DNA of 64,000 nucleotides from Pedobacter sp. Leaf170 (GTDB lineage: Bacteria > Bacteroidota > Bacteroidia > Sphingobacteriales > Sphingobacteriaceae): assembly GCF_920984665.1 (NCBI RefSeq), contig NZ_CAKLBP010000001.1:338858-402857 (forward strand), written 5' to 3'. Positions 17,794 to 27,011 of the stretch are shown here, piece by piece. Within the stretch, counting starts at the first letter, position 1. The number at the start of each line of letters is the position of its first letter. The translations under genes were made by a program, and so were the position numbers. The notes under the pieces are model-generated. The model searched no databases. It was not told where the DNA came from and was given only the letters and a program-made list of their open reading frames with translations.

Positions 17794-19578
17794 CTACAAA
17801 AATATTGGCCTATCTAATTTAATCGCAATGCGATAAGCTGCATTCATCAATCCAACATGACTGTAAGCTTGTGGAAAATTACCCCATTGGCTACCCGTTT
17901 TAGCATCCACATCTTCGCTAAAAAGCAATAAATGGTTACAATATTTGATGATGTTTTCAAATTCTGTAATGGCTTCATCAATTCTACCCACGCAAGCCAG
18001 TGCTTCTACATACCAAAAAGCACAAATCAAAAATGTAGTTTTTGGTTTTCCAAAATCATCGGCGTGTATGTAACGATAAAACAAGCCATCTTCGGTTTTC
18101 AGTTCATTTTCTAAAGCAATCAGGTGATCTTTTGCCTTATCAGATGCCGGATCCAAATAGCCCATCATAATCAATTGCAATGTACTGGCATCCAAATGAG
18201 TACTGCCAACGGCATTTGTGTAAGCCTTTCTTTCCGGATCGTAACAAGCTTCTATGTGCGCCGCAGCTTTATCAATTAAAACCTGTGCTCTATCTTCAAA
18301 ATCTACGTTTCCAATAGTTTTTGCCATTTTTAAGGCGGCATGAGCACCTGCCCATTGAAATAAATTACTATAACAATGTACATTTGCCATATTCCTGAAC
18401 TCCCAAATTCCGGCATCCTTTTCATCAATCGTTCTTTCGATTTTAGATAGCACACTTTCTATCCACTTTACAGAATCACTTCTTTCAGAAAACACAAAGC
18501 GATGGTCTGTGTAAAGCGGCAGCATCGAAATTAAAACCTGACCATAAATATCATTTTGTATATGTTCGTAAGCCTGATTTCCAATCCTTATCGGTTGTTC
18601 GCCTTCATAACCTTCCAGGTGATCTAATACATGTTCGGTAATATCTCTTTCGCCTGCGATGCCATACAAAGGTTGATAACGGGTATCTTCTGCATGAGAA
18701 ATATCAGACAGATAACTGAAATATTTCTCCATTTCTTCGAAATGGCCAATATGGTTTAATGAAGTTAACACATAGTGAGAATCTCGCAACCAACAATAGC
18801 GGTAATCCCAGTTTCTGGTACTTCCAGGTGATTCTGGCAAACTGGTTGTACTTGCAGCAATAAAAGCTCCGGTATCTTCGTATTGATGTATTTTTAAAAC
18901 CAAGGCAGAACGAATTACAAATGGTTGGTAAAAGCCAGCAATAGATGAATGTTTAATCCATAATCGCCAATAAGCAATTGTGTTGCGTAGAAAAGTTTCT
19001 GCCGTGCTTACAATTGGTGCTTCTAAATCCTGTCCATAGGTAAGAATCAGATATTTAGCATCATTCAACACAAATGCCTTTTCATCAATAATATAACTTA
19101 AAGATACATTTGTACTTAATCTTACATTTTCTTCGCAGCCTTTATAATCAATATGGTTACTTCCTCTTACAGGATGCAACTTTTCCTTCCCATAGTCGCT
19201 AACCGGATCGCATTTTATCGTTATCCTTGGATTTCCTTCCAAAGGCTCAATTTTTCTGATAAGCATCAATGGCTTAAAATACCTTTCGTGCAAACCGAAA
19301 CGGGGCGCAAAATCGGTAATTCGATAGGTACCGTCTTCAGCTGTAATTTCGGTTCTTAAAACATTGGTATTCTCGATGTAATATTGATTGGATGAATACT
19401 CGCCTTGAGGTAAAATAGAAAATTCACCTCCTTTTTTCTTATCCAGTAAGCTTCCGAAAACAAAAGGACTATCAAAACGAGGCCAGCAAAGCCATGATAT
19501 GTCTGTATTTTTATTAACATGCGCCATAAAAGCGCAGTTTCCTATTATTCCTGTTTGATATAGGTGTTTTTCGGCCAT
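17794..19578 (-). CDS. Glycoside hydrolase family 15 protein (glucoamylase/trehalase-like)
   Basis: A 594-residue protein of the bacterial GH15 type without signal peptide, so cytoplasmic. The N-terminal beta-sandwich begins YQTGIIGNCAFMAHVNKNTD, ISWLCWPRFDSPFVFGSLLD; the (alpha/alpha)6 barrel contains SPGSTRNWDYRYCWLRDSHY with the substrate-binding Trp/Arg/Asp cluster, and QWGNFPQAYSHVGLMNAAYR near the C-terminus. Such enzymes hydrolyse alpha-glucosidic bonds of maltodextrins or trehalose. It lies on the same strand and downstream of glgA and glgC, which suggests a role in turning over glycogen or its degradation products, although a 489-base repeat-bearing gap and a terminator separate them. 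Confidence 0.9.
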   Translation of the reverse strand: MAEKHLYQTGIIGNCAFMAHVNKNTDISWLCWPRFDSPFVFGSLLDKKKGGEFSILPQGEYSSNQYYIENTNVLRTEITAEDGTYRITDFAPRFGLHERYFKPLMLIRKIEPLEGNPRITIKCDPVSDYGKEKLHPVRGSNHIDYKGCEENVRLSTNVSLSYIIDEKAFVLNDAKYLILTYGQDLEAPIVSTAETFLRNTIAYWRLWIKHSSIAGFYQPFVIRSALVLKIHQYEDTGAFIAASTTSLPESPGSTRNWDYRYCWLRDSHYVLTSLNHIGHFEEMEKYFSYLSDISHAEDTRYQPLYGIAGERDITEHVLDHLEGYEGEQPIRIGNQAYEHIQNDIYGQVLISMLPLYTDHRFVFSERSDSVKWIESVLSKIERTIDEKDAGIWEFRNMANVHCYSNLFQWAGAHAALKMAKTIGNVDFEDRAQVLIDKAAAHIEACYDPERKAYTNAVGSTHLDASTLQLIMMGYLDPASDKAKDHLIALENELKTEDGLFYRYIHADDFGKPKTTFLICAFWYVEALACVGRIDEAITEFENIIKYCNHLLLFSEDVDAKTGSQWGNFPQAYSHVGLMNAAYRIAIKLDRPIFL

Positions 19579-20010
19579 AAGTTTTTTAGAGTTTTATAAC
19601 TAACAAGCTTTTGGGGAAAATGTTGGCAGGAATATAAAAAAGCTTGCCTGTTGATTAGGATTTGACCGATTTGGCGGGTAAAAACATTGTTAATCAAGCC
19701 TGATTGAAGTGGAAATATTTTTTATTTGCCGAAACCATGAATATCCTGTCATGCGGAGGCACAGCCTGACCCGACACTTCGGAAAAGCATCCGTAACCGA
19801 TGGAACATCTGCCTGCGGTAGGCAGGGAATGCAGGATTACAATTGGCAAAGGAATCAATTTGGCTAAAGAATGTAGTCCCTATACTCGAATAGAGGGAAA
19901 AAAGTTTATGCCACCAACTAGGTTTCAAATTACTGAACTTAAAATCCCTCTTAAAAGTAGCGGAACAGCACAGCAGAATATGTTACGCATAACTTTGATA
20001 GAGAGAGGCT
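19579..20010. repeat. Gene-free gap carrying dispersed-repeat remnants
   Basis: The stretch from about 19745 to 20005 reads as mosaic repeats: CCTGTCATGCGGAGGCACAG, then ACACTTCGGAAAAGCATCCG, a hairpin CTGCCT-GCGGT-AGGCAG at 19809-19825, and a segment around 19930-20005 containing AAAGTAGCGGAACAGCACAG. A 70-codon open frame runs through these pieces but has no sign of being a gene. The 19579-19740 part is the GH15 promoter region; no TAnnTTTG match was seen. Confidence 0.5.
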
Positions 20011-20047
20011 AAAAAAAAGCCAGCTCCGAAATATTCGAAACTGGCTT
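20011..20047 (-). terminator. glgC terminator
   Basis: Stem AAGCCAG / CTGGCTT with an interrupted inner stem (CGAA/TTCG), followed on the minus strand by eight T (20011-20018), 20 bases after the glgC stop. Confidence 0.85.
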
Positions 20048-20067
20048 AGTTAGTGATAATGATTATC

Positions 20068-21336
20068 TTAAATTACTGTTCCACTTGGTAAAACAGCACC
20101 TTTTTTAATTACAACAATTCCATCTTTAACGGCGTATAGCTCATAGTCACCATCAACTAAATGCGGACCGCCATTGATTTTAACATCATTGCCAATTCTA
20201 CAATTCTTATCGATAATTGCATTATTGATATAACATCTATCACCAATACCAATTAGGGCATTACCTTTACTATTTTCGGATTGAATTTCCTCTAATGTTT
20301 GGTAACGGTCGCTACCCATAATGTAAGCATTTGTTACAACCGTATGCTTACCAATACGTGCACGAATACCTAAAACAGCATGTTCTACCCTACTCGCCTG
20401 TACAATACAACCTTCGGCAATAATAGCTTTCTCTAGAGTTGTACCCGATATTTTTGATGGCGGTAACATCCTTGCACGAGTAAATATGGTATGATTACTA
20501 TCAAACATATTAAACTTCGGAATCTCGTCTGTTAAGCCAAGGTTTGCTTCAAAGAATGATGAAATATTACCAATATCAGTCCAGTAGCCCTCGTATTGAT
20601 AACTTAACACTCTGCTTTGTTCAATCGCTCTTGGTAAAATTTCTTTACCAAAATCTTTTTCCTCTTCGTTTTCATTTAAAATGTTAATTAAATAATCGCG
20701 ATTGAAAACATAGATACCCATCGACGCTAAGAAGTTTCGTCCTTCGCCTTGCATTTCTGCACCTGTGTCTGACACCCATTCCTCTAAACCCGTTTTAGGC
20801 TTTTCGATAAATGAAGTAATCATGTTCTCTTCATCAGCTTTTAAAATACCAAAATCGGTTGCATCTTTTGCCGTAACCGGAATAGTTGCAATGGTAATTT
20901 CTGCATTGGCTTCGATGTGTTTTTCGATCATATCTTTAAAATCCATCTGGTACAATTGGTCGCCAGAAAGGATTAAGATGTAATCAAATTCATGAGAAAC
21001 GATGTGATGCATACATTGGCGCACGGCATCAGCCGTTCCCTGGAACCAGCCTGCGTTTTGCACGGTTTGTTCTGCCGCCAAAATATCAACAAAAGCCGTA
21101 CTGAAATGACTAAAGTGATAAGTGTTTTTAATGTGTTTATTTAGGGATGCCGAATTAAACTGGGTCAGCACAAACATACGGTGGATGCCAGAATTAAGGC
21201 AATTAGAAATTGGGATGTCTACCAACCGATACTTACCCGCAATCGGAACCGCAGGCTTTGAACGTGTTTGTGTGAGTGGCGATAGTCTAGAGCCCTGGCC
21301 ACCGCCAAGGATAACGCCTAAAACTTTGTCAGTCAT
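20068..21336 (-). CDS. glgC: Glucose-1-phosphate adenylyltransferase
   Basis: A 422-residue ADP-glucose pyrophosphorylase, the committed step of glycogen synthesis. Visible are the nucleotide-binding LGGGQGSRLSPLTQTRSKPA (residues 11-30), KYRLVDIPISNCLNSGI, the GTADAVRQ motif, LSGDQLYQMDF (metal/ADP-glucose site), SFIEKPK and ASMGIYVFNRDYL, then a C-terminal left-handed beta-helix with IGDRCYINNAIIDKNCRIG. It lies 8 bases downstream of glgA on the same strand, forming a glgAC operon. Length is normal for the family. Confidence 0.95.
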   Translation of the reverse strand: MTDKVLGVILGGGQGSRLSPLTQTRSKPAVPIAGKYRLVDIPISNCLNSGIHRMFVLTQFNSASLNKHIKNTYHFSHFSTAFVDILAAEQTVQNAGWFQGTADAVRQCMHHIVSHEFDYILILSGDQLYQMDFKDMIEKHIEANAEITIATIPVTAKDATDFGILKADEENMITSFIEKPKTGLEEWVSDTGAEMQGEGRNFLASMGIYVFNRDYLINILNENEEEKDFGKEILPRAIEQSRVLSYQYEGYWTDIGNISSFFEANLGLTDEIPKFNMFDSNHTIFTRARMLPPSKISGTTLEKAIIAEGCIVQASRVEHAVLGIRARIGKHTVVTNAYIMGSDRYQTLEEIQSENSKGNALIGIGDRCYINNAIIDKNCRIGNDVKINGGPHLVDGDYELYAVKDGIVVIKKGAVLPSGTVI

Positions 21337-21344
21337 GTTTAAGC

Positions 21345-22757
21345 TTATTTTAGTAATTGGTATAAATCTATGTAATTCGTTGCTGCCCTATCCCAGGAAT
21401 GGTCAATTTTCATCATTGTTTTTCTTACAGCTTTAAATGCTTTTTTATCATTGTATAAATCTACAGCACGATTGATGGCGTGGTTTACATCCCAAATGCT
21501 GGTTTGATCATGACATAAGCCAAAACCACCGTCTCCAACATCTATAACTGTATCTTTTAAGCCGCCAACCCGCCGCACAATTGGTACTGTTCCATATCTC
21601 AATGCATAAAGTTGATTTAAACCGCATGGTTCAACCCTCGATGGCATTAAAAGGAAATCTGCACCGGCATAAATTTCGTGCGAAACCTGCTCGTTGTAGC
21701 CAATATATGCGTTGTATTTTCCTCCAAAAATATCTTTTAGTTGATTTAATCTGCCTTCAACCCAGTTATCGCCCGAACCTAAAACCAATATGTTGATGTT
21801 ATCGCCATGTTGTTGTAAAGCAGTGTAGAATATATCTGGTAGTAAGTCAGCGCCTTTCTCATCCACCAATCTACCTATAAAAGTAAAAAGAGGTTTAGAA
21901 GAATCTAACTGAAAAACATCACAAAGTGCCTTTTTGTTTGCAGTTTTTCCAGCCTCAACGGTTTTTAAGCTGTAACTTTTGCTCAACATCGGGTCGGTTT
22001 GAGGATCCCAAACCTCGCTGTCAATTCCATTTAAAATGCCTACAGATTTCCAGCGTTCCTGTCTGAGTAAACTTTCCAATCCACGGGCGTTATCCATCAT
22101 TTCTTCAAGGTAACTTGGTGAAACTGTGGTTACTCTCCATGCGCATTTGATGGCTGAAGCTAAAGGATTTATGGCATCGTCCCATCCTAATAAGCCGCCT
22201 TTCCACAAATCAAAAGCTGGTATGTAATACAATTTATTCCAGCCAAACTGGCCTTGATATTGTGCATTATGGATGGTTAAAATAGTTGGAACTTTTGATA
22301 TATTTTGATATTTCAAACAATTGGCCACCATAAAAGGAACCAGACCGGTGTGATGATCGTGGCAATGGATAACATCCGGACGATGCTCCCATTGTGAAAT
22401 CCAATCTAAGGTTGCGATTTGAAAAGCTACAAAACGTTCGGTGTCATCATCATAGCCATAAACACTTGGCCTATCTGTTAAACCCTGTATATGAACGATG
22501 TATAAATCGAAGCCAAGCTTATTGGTTTTTTCTTTTAAAATTCTGTATTGAAAATGGTGGTTGCCGTAATTTGACCAGGCGTCATAGGTAACTTCAAACT
22601 CACTTTCGCGGATAAATTTTGTATCGTAAGCAGGCACAACCACTTTGGCAATATGCCCCACTTTATTCTGGTATTTCGGTAAAGCCCCAACAACATCTGC
22701 TAAACCTCCAACTTTAGCAGCCGGGTAACACTCGGCACTTATATGTATAATTTCCAT
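21345..22757 (-). CDS. glgA: Glycogen synthase (ADP-glucose type, GT5)
   Basis: A 470-residue GT-B fold glycosyltransferase that extends alpha-1,4-glucan with ADP-glucose. The N-terminal ISAECYPAAKVGGLADVVGA carries the K-V-G-G-L acceptor/donor loop (Lys16), VIHCHDHHTGLVP the conserved His, TILTIHNAQYQGQFG the next loop, and LMPSRVEPCGLNQLYALRYG the E-x7-E donor site. First gene of a glgA-glgC operon; the divergent neighbour at 22923 is unrelated. A CAAATATT at 22858-22865 reads AATATTTG on the minus strand (7 of 8 match to TAnnTTTG). Confidence 0.95.
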   Translation of the reverse strand: MEIIHISAECYPAAKVGGLADVVGALPKYQNKVGHIAKVVVPAYDTKFIRESEFEVTYDAWSNYGNHHFQYRILKEKTNKLGFDLYIVHIQGLTDRPSVYGYDDDTERFVAFQIATLDWISQWEHRPDVIHCHDHHTGLVPFMVANCLKYQNISKVPTILTIHNAQYQGQFGWNKLYYIPAFDLWKGGLLGWDDAINPLASAIKCAWRVTTVSPSYLEEMMDNARGLESLLRQERWKSVGILNGIDSEVWDPQTDPMLSKSYSLKTVEAGKTANKKALCDVFQLDSSKPLFTFIGRLVDEKGADLLPDIFYTALQQHGDNINILVLGSGDNWVEGRLNQLKDIFGGKYNAYIGYNEQVSHEIYAGADFLLMPSRVEPCGLNQLYALRYGTVPIVRRVGGLKDTVIDVGDGGFGLCHDQTSIWDVNHAINRAVDLYNDKKAFKAVRKTMMKIDHSWDRAATNYIDLYQLLK

Positions 22758-22922
22758 TAAATATTTGGTGTAGATAACTGTGTTAAGTTAGTAATTGTTT
22801 TCTTATTTAGAAATAAAGAAACCTATTTAATCTTAAAATTTATCATTTTTTCAGACGCAAATATTCGCATCATTAAAGGATTCGCCAATTTTTCATATTT
22901 TCGGGCGGAAAAGGTATAGTTT

Positions 22923-23645
22923 ATGGAAAAACGCAAGGTTTTAATTACAGGTGCAAGTAGAGGTATTGGCTTCGAAATCGCTAAGAAATTAGCAAACAAA
23001 TATGAATTAATCTTACATGCAACCAGTGAGCAAAGTTTTAGTGAAACCTTACCAAATACTAGTTTACTTTGTGCCGATTTTTCAAATCATGAAGAGGTAA
23101 ATAACTTTTGCAAAAGCCTAAAGAAATTACATGGAAAAGATTTGTATGCCGTGGTTAATAATGCCGGCATTACTTTCGATAAATCGTTAATTTTTCAGCC
23201 TGAAGATGAAATTGATAAGATGTTGCAAATTAATTTAAAAACGCCAATATTAATTTGCAAAACGGCCATGAAAATTTTCGGATTGAATAAAAAAGGTGTT
23301 ATTATAAACATCAGCTCCTGCGTAGGCGAAAGCGGAAATGCTTTCCAATCTGTTTACGCAGCAACTAAGGCCGGTTTAATTGCCTTTTCAAAATCTATAG
23401 CTAAAGAAATAGGCATCTTAAATCAAGATCATAATATTAGAGTTGTTACCGTATCTCCAGGTTTTATAGAATCTGATATGACGGACAAGATTCCCGAAGG
23501 TGAAAAGGCAAATTACTTGAAAATGGTTCCCGCTGGTCGTTTTGGCAAAGCCGATGAAATTGCCAATGCCGTTTCGTTTTTAATATCTGATGAAGCTTCC
23601 TATATCAATGGTTCAAATATTCAAATTAACGGCGGAATTTTATAA
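22923..23645 (+). CDS. 3-oxoacyl-ACP reductase-like SDR (FabG type)
   Basis: A 240-residue short-chain dehydrogenase. The cofactor loop TGASRGIG is at residues 10-17, NNAG around 79-82, and the catalytic Tyr145-x3-Lys149 lies in SVYAATKAGLIAF with the Ser in NISSCVGESG. C-terminal SFLISDEASYINGSNIQING is the FabG ending. As first gene of an eight-gene operon that also encodes dehydratase, ACP, ketosynthase and enoyl reductase, it most likely reduces 3-ketoacyl-ACP in a dedicated acyl-chain pathway. The next gene starts in the TAATG of its stop codon, so the two are translationally coupled. Primary metabolic fabG is presumably elsewhere. Confidence 0.9.
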   Translation: MEKRKVLITGASRGIGFEIAKKLANKYELILHATSEQSFSETLPNTSLLCADFSNHEEVNNFCKSLKKLHGKDLYAVVNNAGITFDKSLIFQPEDEIDKMLQINLKTPILICKTAMKIFGLNKKGVIINISSCVGESGNAFQSVYAATKAGLIAFSKSIAKEIGILNQDHNIRVVTVSPGFIESDMTDKIPEGEKANYLKMVPAGRFGKADEIANAVSFLISDEASYINGSNIQINGGIL

Positions 23646-24211
23646 TGGACAATTTAATTGGTGTATCGCCACAGCAAGTGCTCCTCCACGGACCAACAAA
23701 ACAATTATTACATAAATACCATTGGCACGAACCGAAAATTGGCATTATTGCAAGTTATACGCCTAATGCACATGATGTTAAAGACCATTTTGGATTGTTT
23801 AGAGGCGTAGATCAAATTGAGGCTTTTGCACAGGCTTCAATTGTTTCTTGCGCAGGTTTTTTAGAATACAAAAAGCAGAACGGCAGTTTCGAAGATGTAA
23901 AAAACAAGTTCTTACCGGTGTTTATCAGCATTGGTAATGTTAACTTTCATCATTATATAGAAGAAGGCGAAACATTTGTAAGCTTAGGGATAATTAAGTT
24001 TAATAAATTTAGGCAAATGGTATGCGATGGCAGGATTTATAAAGTCGTTACAAAAAACCTAAATTTAGATGAATATTTTGCTGAATTTAACGAAGATAAA
24101 TTATTAAAATACGAACTTAGCAACGACTTTAAACTTGTTGCTGAGTTATATGATGTAACGGGCAGGGCGATAAAAAGAGAAAAAATTAATCAAGAAATTA
24201 AAAATGAATAG
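23645..24211 (+). CDS. Hotdog-fold (FabA/FabZ-like) dehydratase, divergent
   Basis: A 188-residue protein with a recognisable FabZ-like core: DHFGLFRGVDQIEAFAQAS (residues 47-65). In FabZ the catalytic His and Glu are 14 residues apart (GHFPG...IEALAQA); here His48 and Glu59 are 11 apart and the PxxPG turn is missing, so the active-site loop is shortened by three residues. The N-terminal LLHGPTKQLLHKYHWHEPKI resembles the FabZ entry strand. The C-terminal 50 residues are charged. Position between ketoreductase and ACP supports 3-hydroxyacyl-ACP dehydration, but the fold assignment is from motif only. Start overlaps the upstream stop (TAATG). Confidence 0.7.
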   Translation: MDNLIGVSPQQVLLHGPTKQLLHKYHWHEPKIGIIASYTPNAHDVKDHFGLFRGVDQIEAFAQASIVSCAGFLEYKKQNGSFEDVKNKFLPVFISIGNVNFHHYIEEGETFVSLGIIKFNKFRQMVCDGRIYKVVTKNLNLDEYFAEFNEDKLLKYELSNDFKLVAELYDVTGRAIKREKINQEIKNE

Positions 24212-24464
24212 ACAAGAAATAATTGCTGATCTAGTTGAAATATTGAAGACGGTTAGAACAATCGACCCCGAAAAATTAAAAAATCTGACAGAAGAAACTG
24301 ACTTTATTGCTGATTTAAATACGCCATCAACCGAAATGATAAATATTGCTGCAAAGGTAGAGCAGAAATTTGATATCGAATTTGAAGATGATGATATTGA
24401 TGATTTAGGCTCTAAAGTTAAAGATATTGTAAACCTGATTATTGCTACTCAAGAAAAAGCATAA
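24204..24464 (+). CDS. Acyl carrier protein, atypical phosphopantetheine site
   Basis: An 86-residue acidic helical protein with ACP layout: helix I (IIADLVEILKTVRTID), loop, then EETDFIADLNTPSTEMINIA followed by helix III and DIEFEDDDIDDLGSKVKDIV. In standard ACPs the 4'-phosphopantetheine Ser sits in Asp-Ser-Leu; the aligned residue here is Ser42 in the context Pro-Ser-Thr, so Asp and Leu are both replaced. A dedicated phosphopantetheinyl transferase four genes... two genes after the ketosynthase (26616) could be matched to it. It overlaps the dehydratase gene by 8 bases and the ketosynthase ATG overlaps its stop. Confidence 0.85.
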   Translation: MNRQEIIADLVEILKTVRTIDPEKLKNLTEETDFIADLNTPSTEMINIAAKVEQKFDIEFEDDDIDDLGSKVKDIVNLIIATQEKA

Positions 24465-25813
24465 TGCAAAACGCTATCAAAAAAGTTGCGGTAGTGGGTA
24501 TGGCTGGAGTTTTTCCAACCTGTACCGATTTAAATGATTTTAGAGATAAACTTTTTGCCAATAAAAGTTTAATCAGAGAGTGGGATAAAGCCACTGCTCA
24601 TGGCAAAAATATTCGTTCTACTGTGGCTGGTTTTGTAACCGAAGCAGAAATGAGCCTGGAAGTCGTTCCATCTTCTATCATGGAAAACTATCCAGAAACT
24701 TACATTGATACACTTAACAGGATATCTGCAAATAACCTGGCTACGGCCGATGTTGGAAGTATTTGGGCAATGTTAAGTTCGCTTGATGCAATAAAGATGG
24801 CTGGCTGGACAGATGCAGAAACGCAATCGGAAGAAACCGGTGTAGTTATCGGTTCGGGCGGTGGTGGCCATGAAATTCTTCGTGCTGCATGGCATAACTT
24901 TTTTGAGCTTAAAAAGAAATCGCGGTTAGCGGGTTCGCACAATGTTGATAGAGCAATGGTTTATCGCGATGCGGCAAATGTTTCATGTTTAATAAAAAAT
25001 AAAGGCGTTTGCGAATCAATTGGTTCGGCTTGTGCAACAGGCTTGGGCAATATCGGTTATGCATATCGCCTTATAAAATTTGGCTTGCAAGATAGAGTTA
25101 TTGCAGGCGGTGTTGAAGGCACATCAATTGAAACATTTTTAGGCTTTGATTCGATGCAGGTTTTAAGCAAAGGTTTTAGTCCTGATAAAAGCTCCCGACC
25201 TTTTGATGTAAACCGAAATGGTTTTGTTTGTGCTTTTGGTGGTGGCGTAGTGGCTTTAGAAGATTACGATTTAGCTAAAGCACGTGGTGCTAAAATTTTA
25301 GCCGTGATTGATGAATACTTTAACAATTCTGATGGCGATGGCGATATGTTTGCACCTTCATTTGCAGGGCAGCAGCGTTTGTGGAAAGGTTTGCTAAAAA
25401 ATACAAGTAAAAAACCTGATGTTGTAAAAGTACATGGAACCTCTACGCCTGCCGGAGATGCGATTGAACTTTTAAGCGTTGTTGATGCTCTGGGAGATAG
25501 CGGCTACCATGTTTCGGCGCCAAAATCACAATTTGGGCACATGCTTGGCGCAGCCGGAGCGGTAGAATTTATAGCTTCAGTTTTGATGTTAGAAAATCAA
25601 ACCGTATTGCCTTGCCTAAATTCAGATGAGTTAAATCAAAATCCAGAAAGTTTTCAATTGAACGAAAACTGGGCCGGACCAAATACGCCACTTGCATCTT
25701 TCAAAGATTTGATTCCGCAGCAAAGTTTTAAAAAAGAAATAAATACGGTTACCTGCCTTAACTATGGGTTTGGTGGAACAAATAGTTCCATCATGATTTC
25801 AAAAGATAATTAA
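24464..25813 (+). CDS. Beta-ketoacyl-ACP synthase (KAS I/II type)
   Basis: A 449-residue condensing enzyme with a complete Cys-His-His centre: Cys190 in ESIGSACATGLGNIGYA, His324 in VKVHGTSTPAGDAIEL and His359 in KSQFGHMLGAAGAVEF. This is a chain-elongating, decarboxylating thiolase-fold KS (FabF-like), not a chain length factor, since the Cys is present. It is somewhat longer than FabF (about 413), with extra residues near 35-90 and before the C-terminus. It extends acyl chains on the operon's own ACP by inference. No acyltransferase (FabD) domain is encoded nearby, so malonyl-ACP must come from the shared pool. Start overlaps the ACP stop (TAATG). Confidence 0.92.
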   Translation: MQNAIKKVAVVGMAGVFPTCTDLNDFRDKLFANKSLIREWDKATAHGKNIRSTVAGFVTEAEMSLEVVPSSIMENYPETYIDTLNRISANNLATADVGSIWAMLSSLDAIKMAGWTDAETQSEETGVVIGSGGGGHEILRAAWHNFFELKKKSRLAGSHNVDRAMVYRDAANVSCLIKNKGVCESIGSACATGLGNIGYAYRLIKFGLQDRVIAGGVEGTSIETFLGFDSMQVLSKGFSPDKSSRPFDVNRNGFVCAFGGGVVALEDYDLAKARGAKILAVIDEYFNNSDGDGDMFAPSFAGQQRLWKGLLKNTSKKPDVVKVHGTSTPAGDAIELLSVVDALGDSGYHVSAPKSQFGHMLGAAGAVEFIASVLMLENQTVLPCLNSDELNQNPESFQLNENWAGPNTPLASFKDLIPQQSFKKEINTVTCLNYGFGGTNSSIMISKDN

Positions 25814-26626
25814 ATGCTTAATAATCAAAATAAAGTTGCCCTGGTATATGGCGTTCGTAACGAAAGTTCTATCGCCTGGAGCATTGCTTTAAAGCTGCAC
25901 CAATCGGGTTGTAAGGTTGCATTAAGTTATGTTGATGATACAAAAGACGAAGTGCTATACCTGATGCAGCAAGCCGGAATGGATAATTCCTTATCCATGT
26001 TTGTTGATGTTCGGGAGGAAAAGCAACTGTCTGAATTTACCAAAAGCATAGCTGATAAATTTGGAGAAATCCATTACATATTACACGGTGTAGCTTATGG
26101 CAGTCAGCAGGTTATGTGTTACAGTTTACCAAACAGTACAGAACCTGCACCAAGTTATTTAGATATTCCATTTGATGAATTAATGGATGCCTTTAACATT
26201 AGTGCTTACAGCTTGCTAAGAATTTGTCGAGTGGCCGAGCCGTACCTGGCTAAAAATGCATCCGTTCTTACGCTCACCTACAATGCATCGCAACGCGTAT
26301 TTCCGGGTTATGCAGGCATGGGTATAAATAAAGCTGCGCTTGAAAACATTATGATTTACCTGGCAAATGTTTTAAGAGATAAGCAAATCAGGGTAAATGC
26401 AATTTCTGCCGGCTTGGTGATGACAACCTCTGCCGGAGGCATAAACGGTGTTAGAAAATTGCGCAAAATGGGTAAAATTACTGCGCCACTTGGCAATATT
26501 ACCGCTAATGATGTTGGCGATGCGGCGCTTTATTATTTCTCAGATTTATCAAAAAAAGTAACCGGAAATATCCACTATGTGGATGGGGGTTTTAATATAA
26601 TGGGCGTTTCTGTAGATGAAGAATAA
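25814..26626 (+). CDS. Enoyl-ACP reductase-like SDR (FabI type)
   Basis: A 270-residue protein with FabI features: VALVYGVRNESSIAWSIA replaces the classical glycine motif in the FabI manner, and the catalytic Tyr156, Tyr166 and Lys173 in YNASQRVFPGYAGMGINKAA correspond to Tyr146, Tyr156 and Lys163 of E. coli FabI. C-terminal YYFSDLSKKVTGNIHYVDGG is the family ending. It starts directly after the ketosynthase stop. With ketoreductase, dehydratase and KS it completes a full reductive elongation cycle, so the expected product is a saturated acyl chain. It could instead be a FabI paralogue with relaxed substrate choice. Confidence 0.88.
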   Translation: MLNNQNKVALVYGVRNESSIAWSIALKLHQSGCKVALSYVDDTKDEVLYLMQQAGMDNSLSMFVDVREEKQLSEFTKSIADKFGEIHYILHGVAYGSQQVMCYSLPNSTEPAPSYLDIPFDELMDAFNISAYSLLRICRVAEPYLAKNASVLTLTYNASQRVFPGYAGMGINKAALENIMIYLANVLRDKQIRVNAISAGLVMTTSAGGINGVRKLRKMGKITAPLGNITANDVGDAALYYFSDLSKKVTGNIHYVDGGFNIMGVSVDEE

Positions 26627-27011
26627 AATTGGCGATATTGATATTGAAACCAACCAACAATTTTATGTTGGCAACGATATTGTCTATTTACCAGATTTTG
26701 AAAAAACGTTTTCAGAATTATTCAAAAAAAAAGTTTACACCGAAAAAGAAATAAATTATTGCACTCAATTTGATAATGCTTTGCTCAGATATGCATCAAC
26801 CTGGGCTGCTAAAGAAGCCGTGTATAAAGCACTTAAACAGGAGAATTCAAATCCATTGCCTTTTAATAGCATCGAAATAATAAGAAATAAAATTGCAGGC
26901 AAACCAACTGTTCATTTATTAAAATGGCTCAAGCAACCTAACATCAGCTTAAGTATTAGCCACGATGGGGATTACGTTTGGGCGGTTGCAATCATCAATA
27001 TAAAAGAATGA
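26616..27011 (+). CDS. 4'-phosphopantetheinyl transferase (AcpS-like)
   Basis: A 131-residue protein with the AcpS magnesium and CoA motifs: GNDIVYLPDFEKTF (Asp near residue 20), TWAAKEAVYKAL with the catalytic Glu-Lys, and a C-terminal SISHDGDYVWAVAII strand. It transfers phosphopantetheine from CoA to the Ser of carrier proteins. Its place in the operon suggests it activates the atypical ACP at 24204. The ATG lies inside the last codons of the enoyl reductase gene (11-base overlap), and the following gene overlaps its stop by ATGA. Confidence 0.85.
   Translation: MKNKIGDIDIETNQQFYVGNDIVYLPDFEKTFSELFKKKVYTEKEINYCTQFDNALLRYASTWAAKEAVYKALKQENSNPLPFNSIEIIRNKIAGKPTVHLLKWLKQPNISLSISHDGDYVWAVAIINIKE

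Noticed and set aside
19800..20012. A 70-codon open frame between GH15 and glgC
   Set aside because: It translates repeat pieces including the CTGCCT hairpin; probably repeat debris and not a gene.
26978..27007. Longer N-terminus of the alpha/beta hydrolase
   Set aside because: The upstream TTG lies inside the PPTase gene; the ATGA overlap at 27008 matches the coupling style of the operon.
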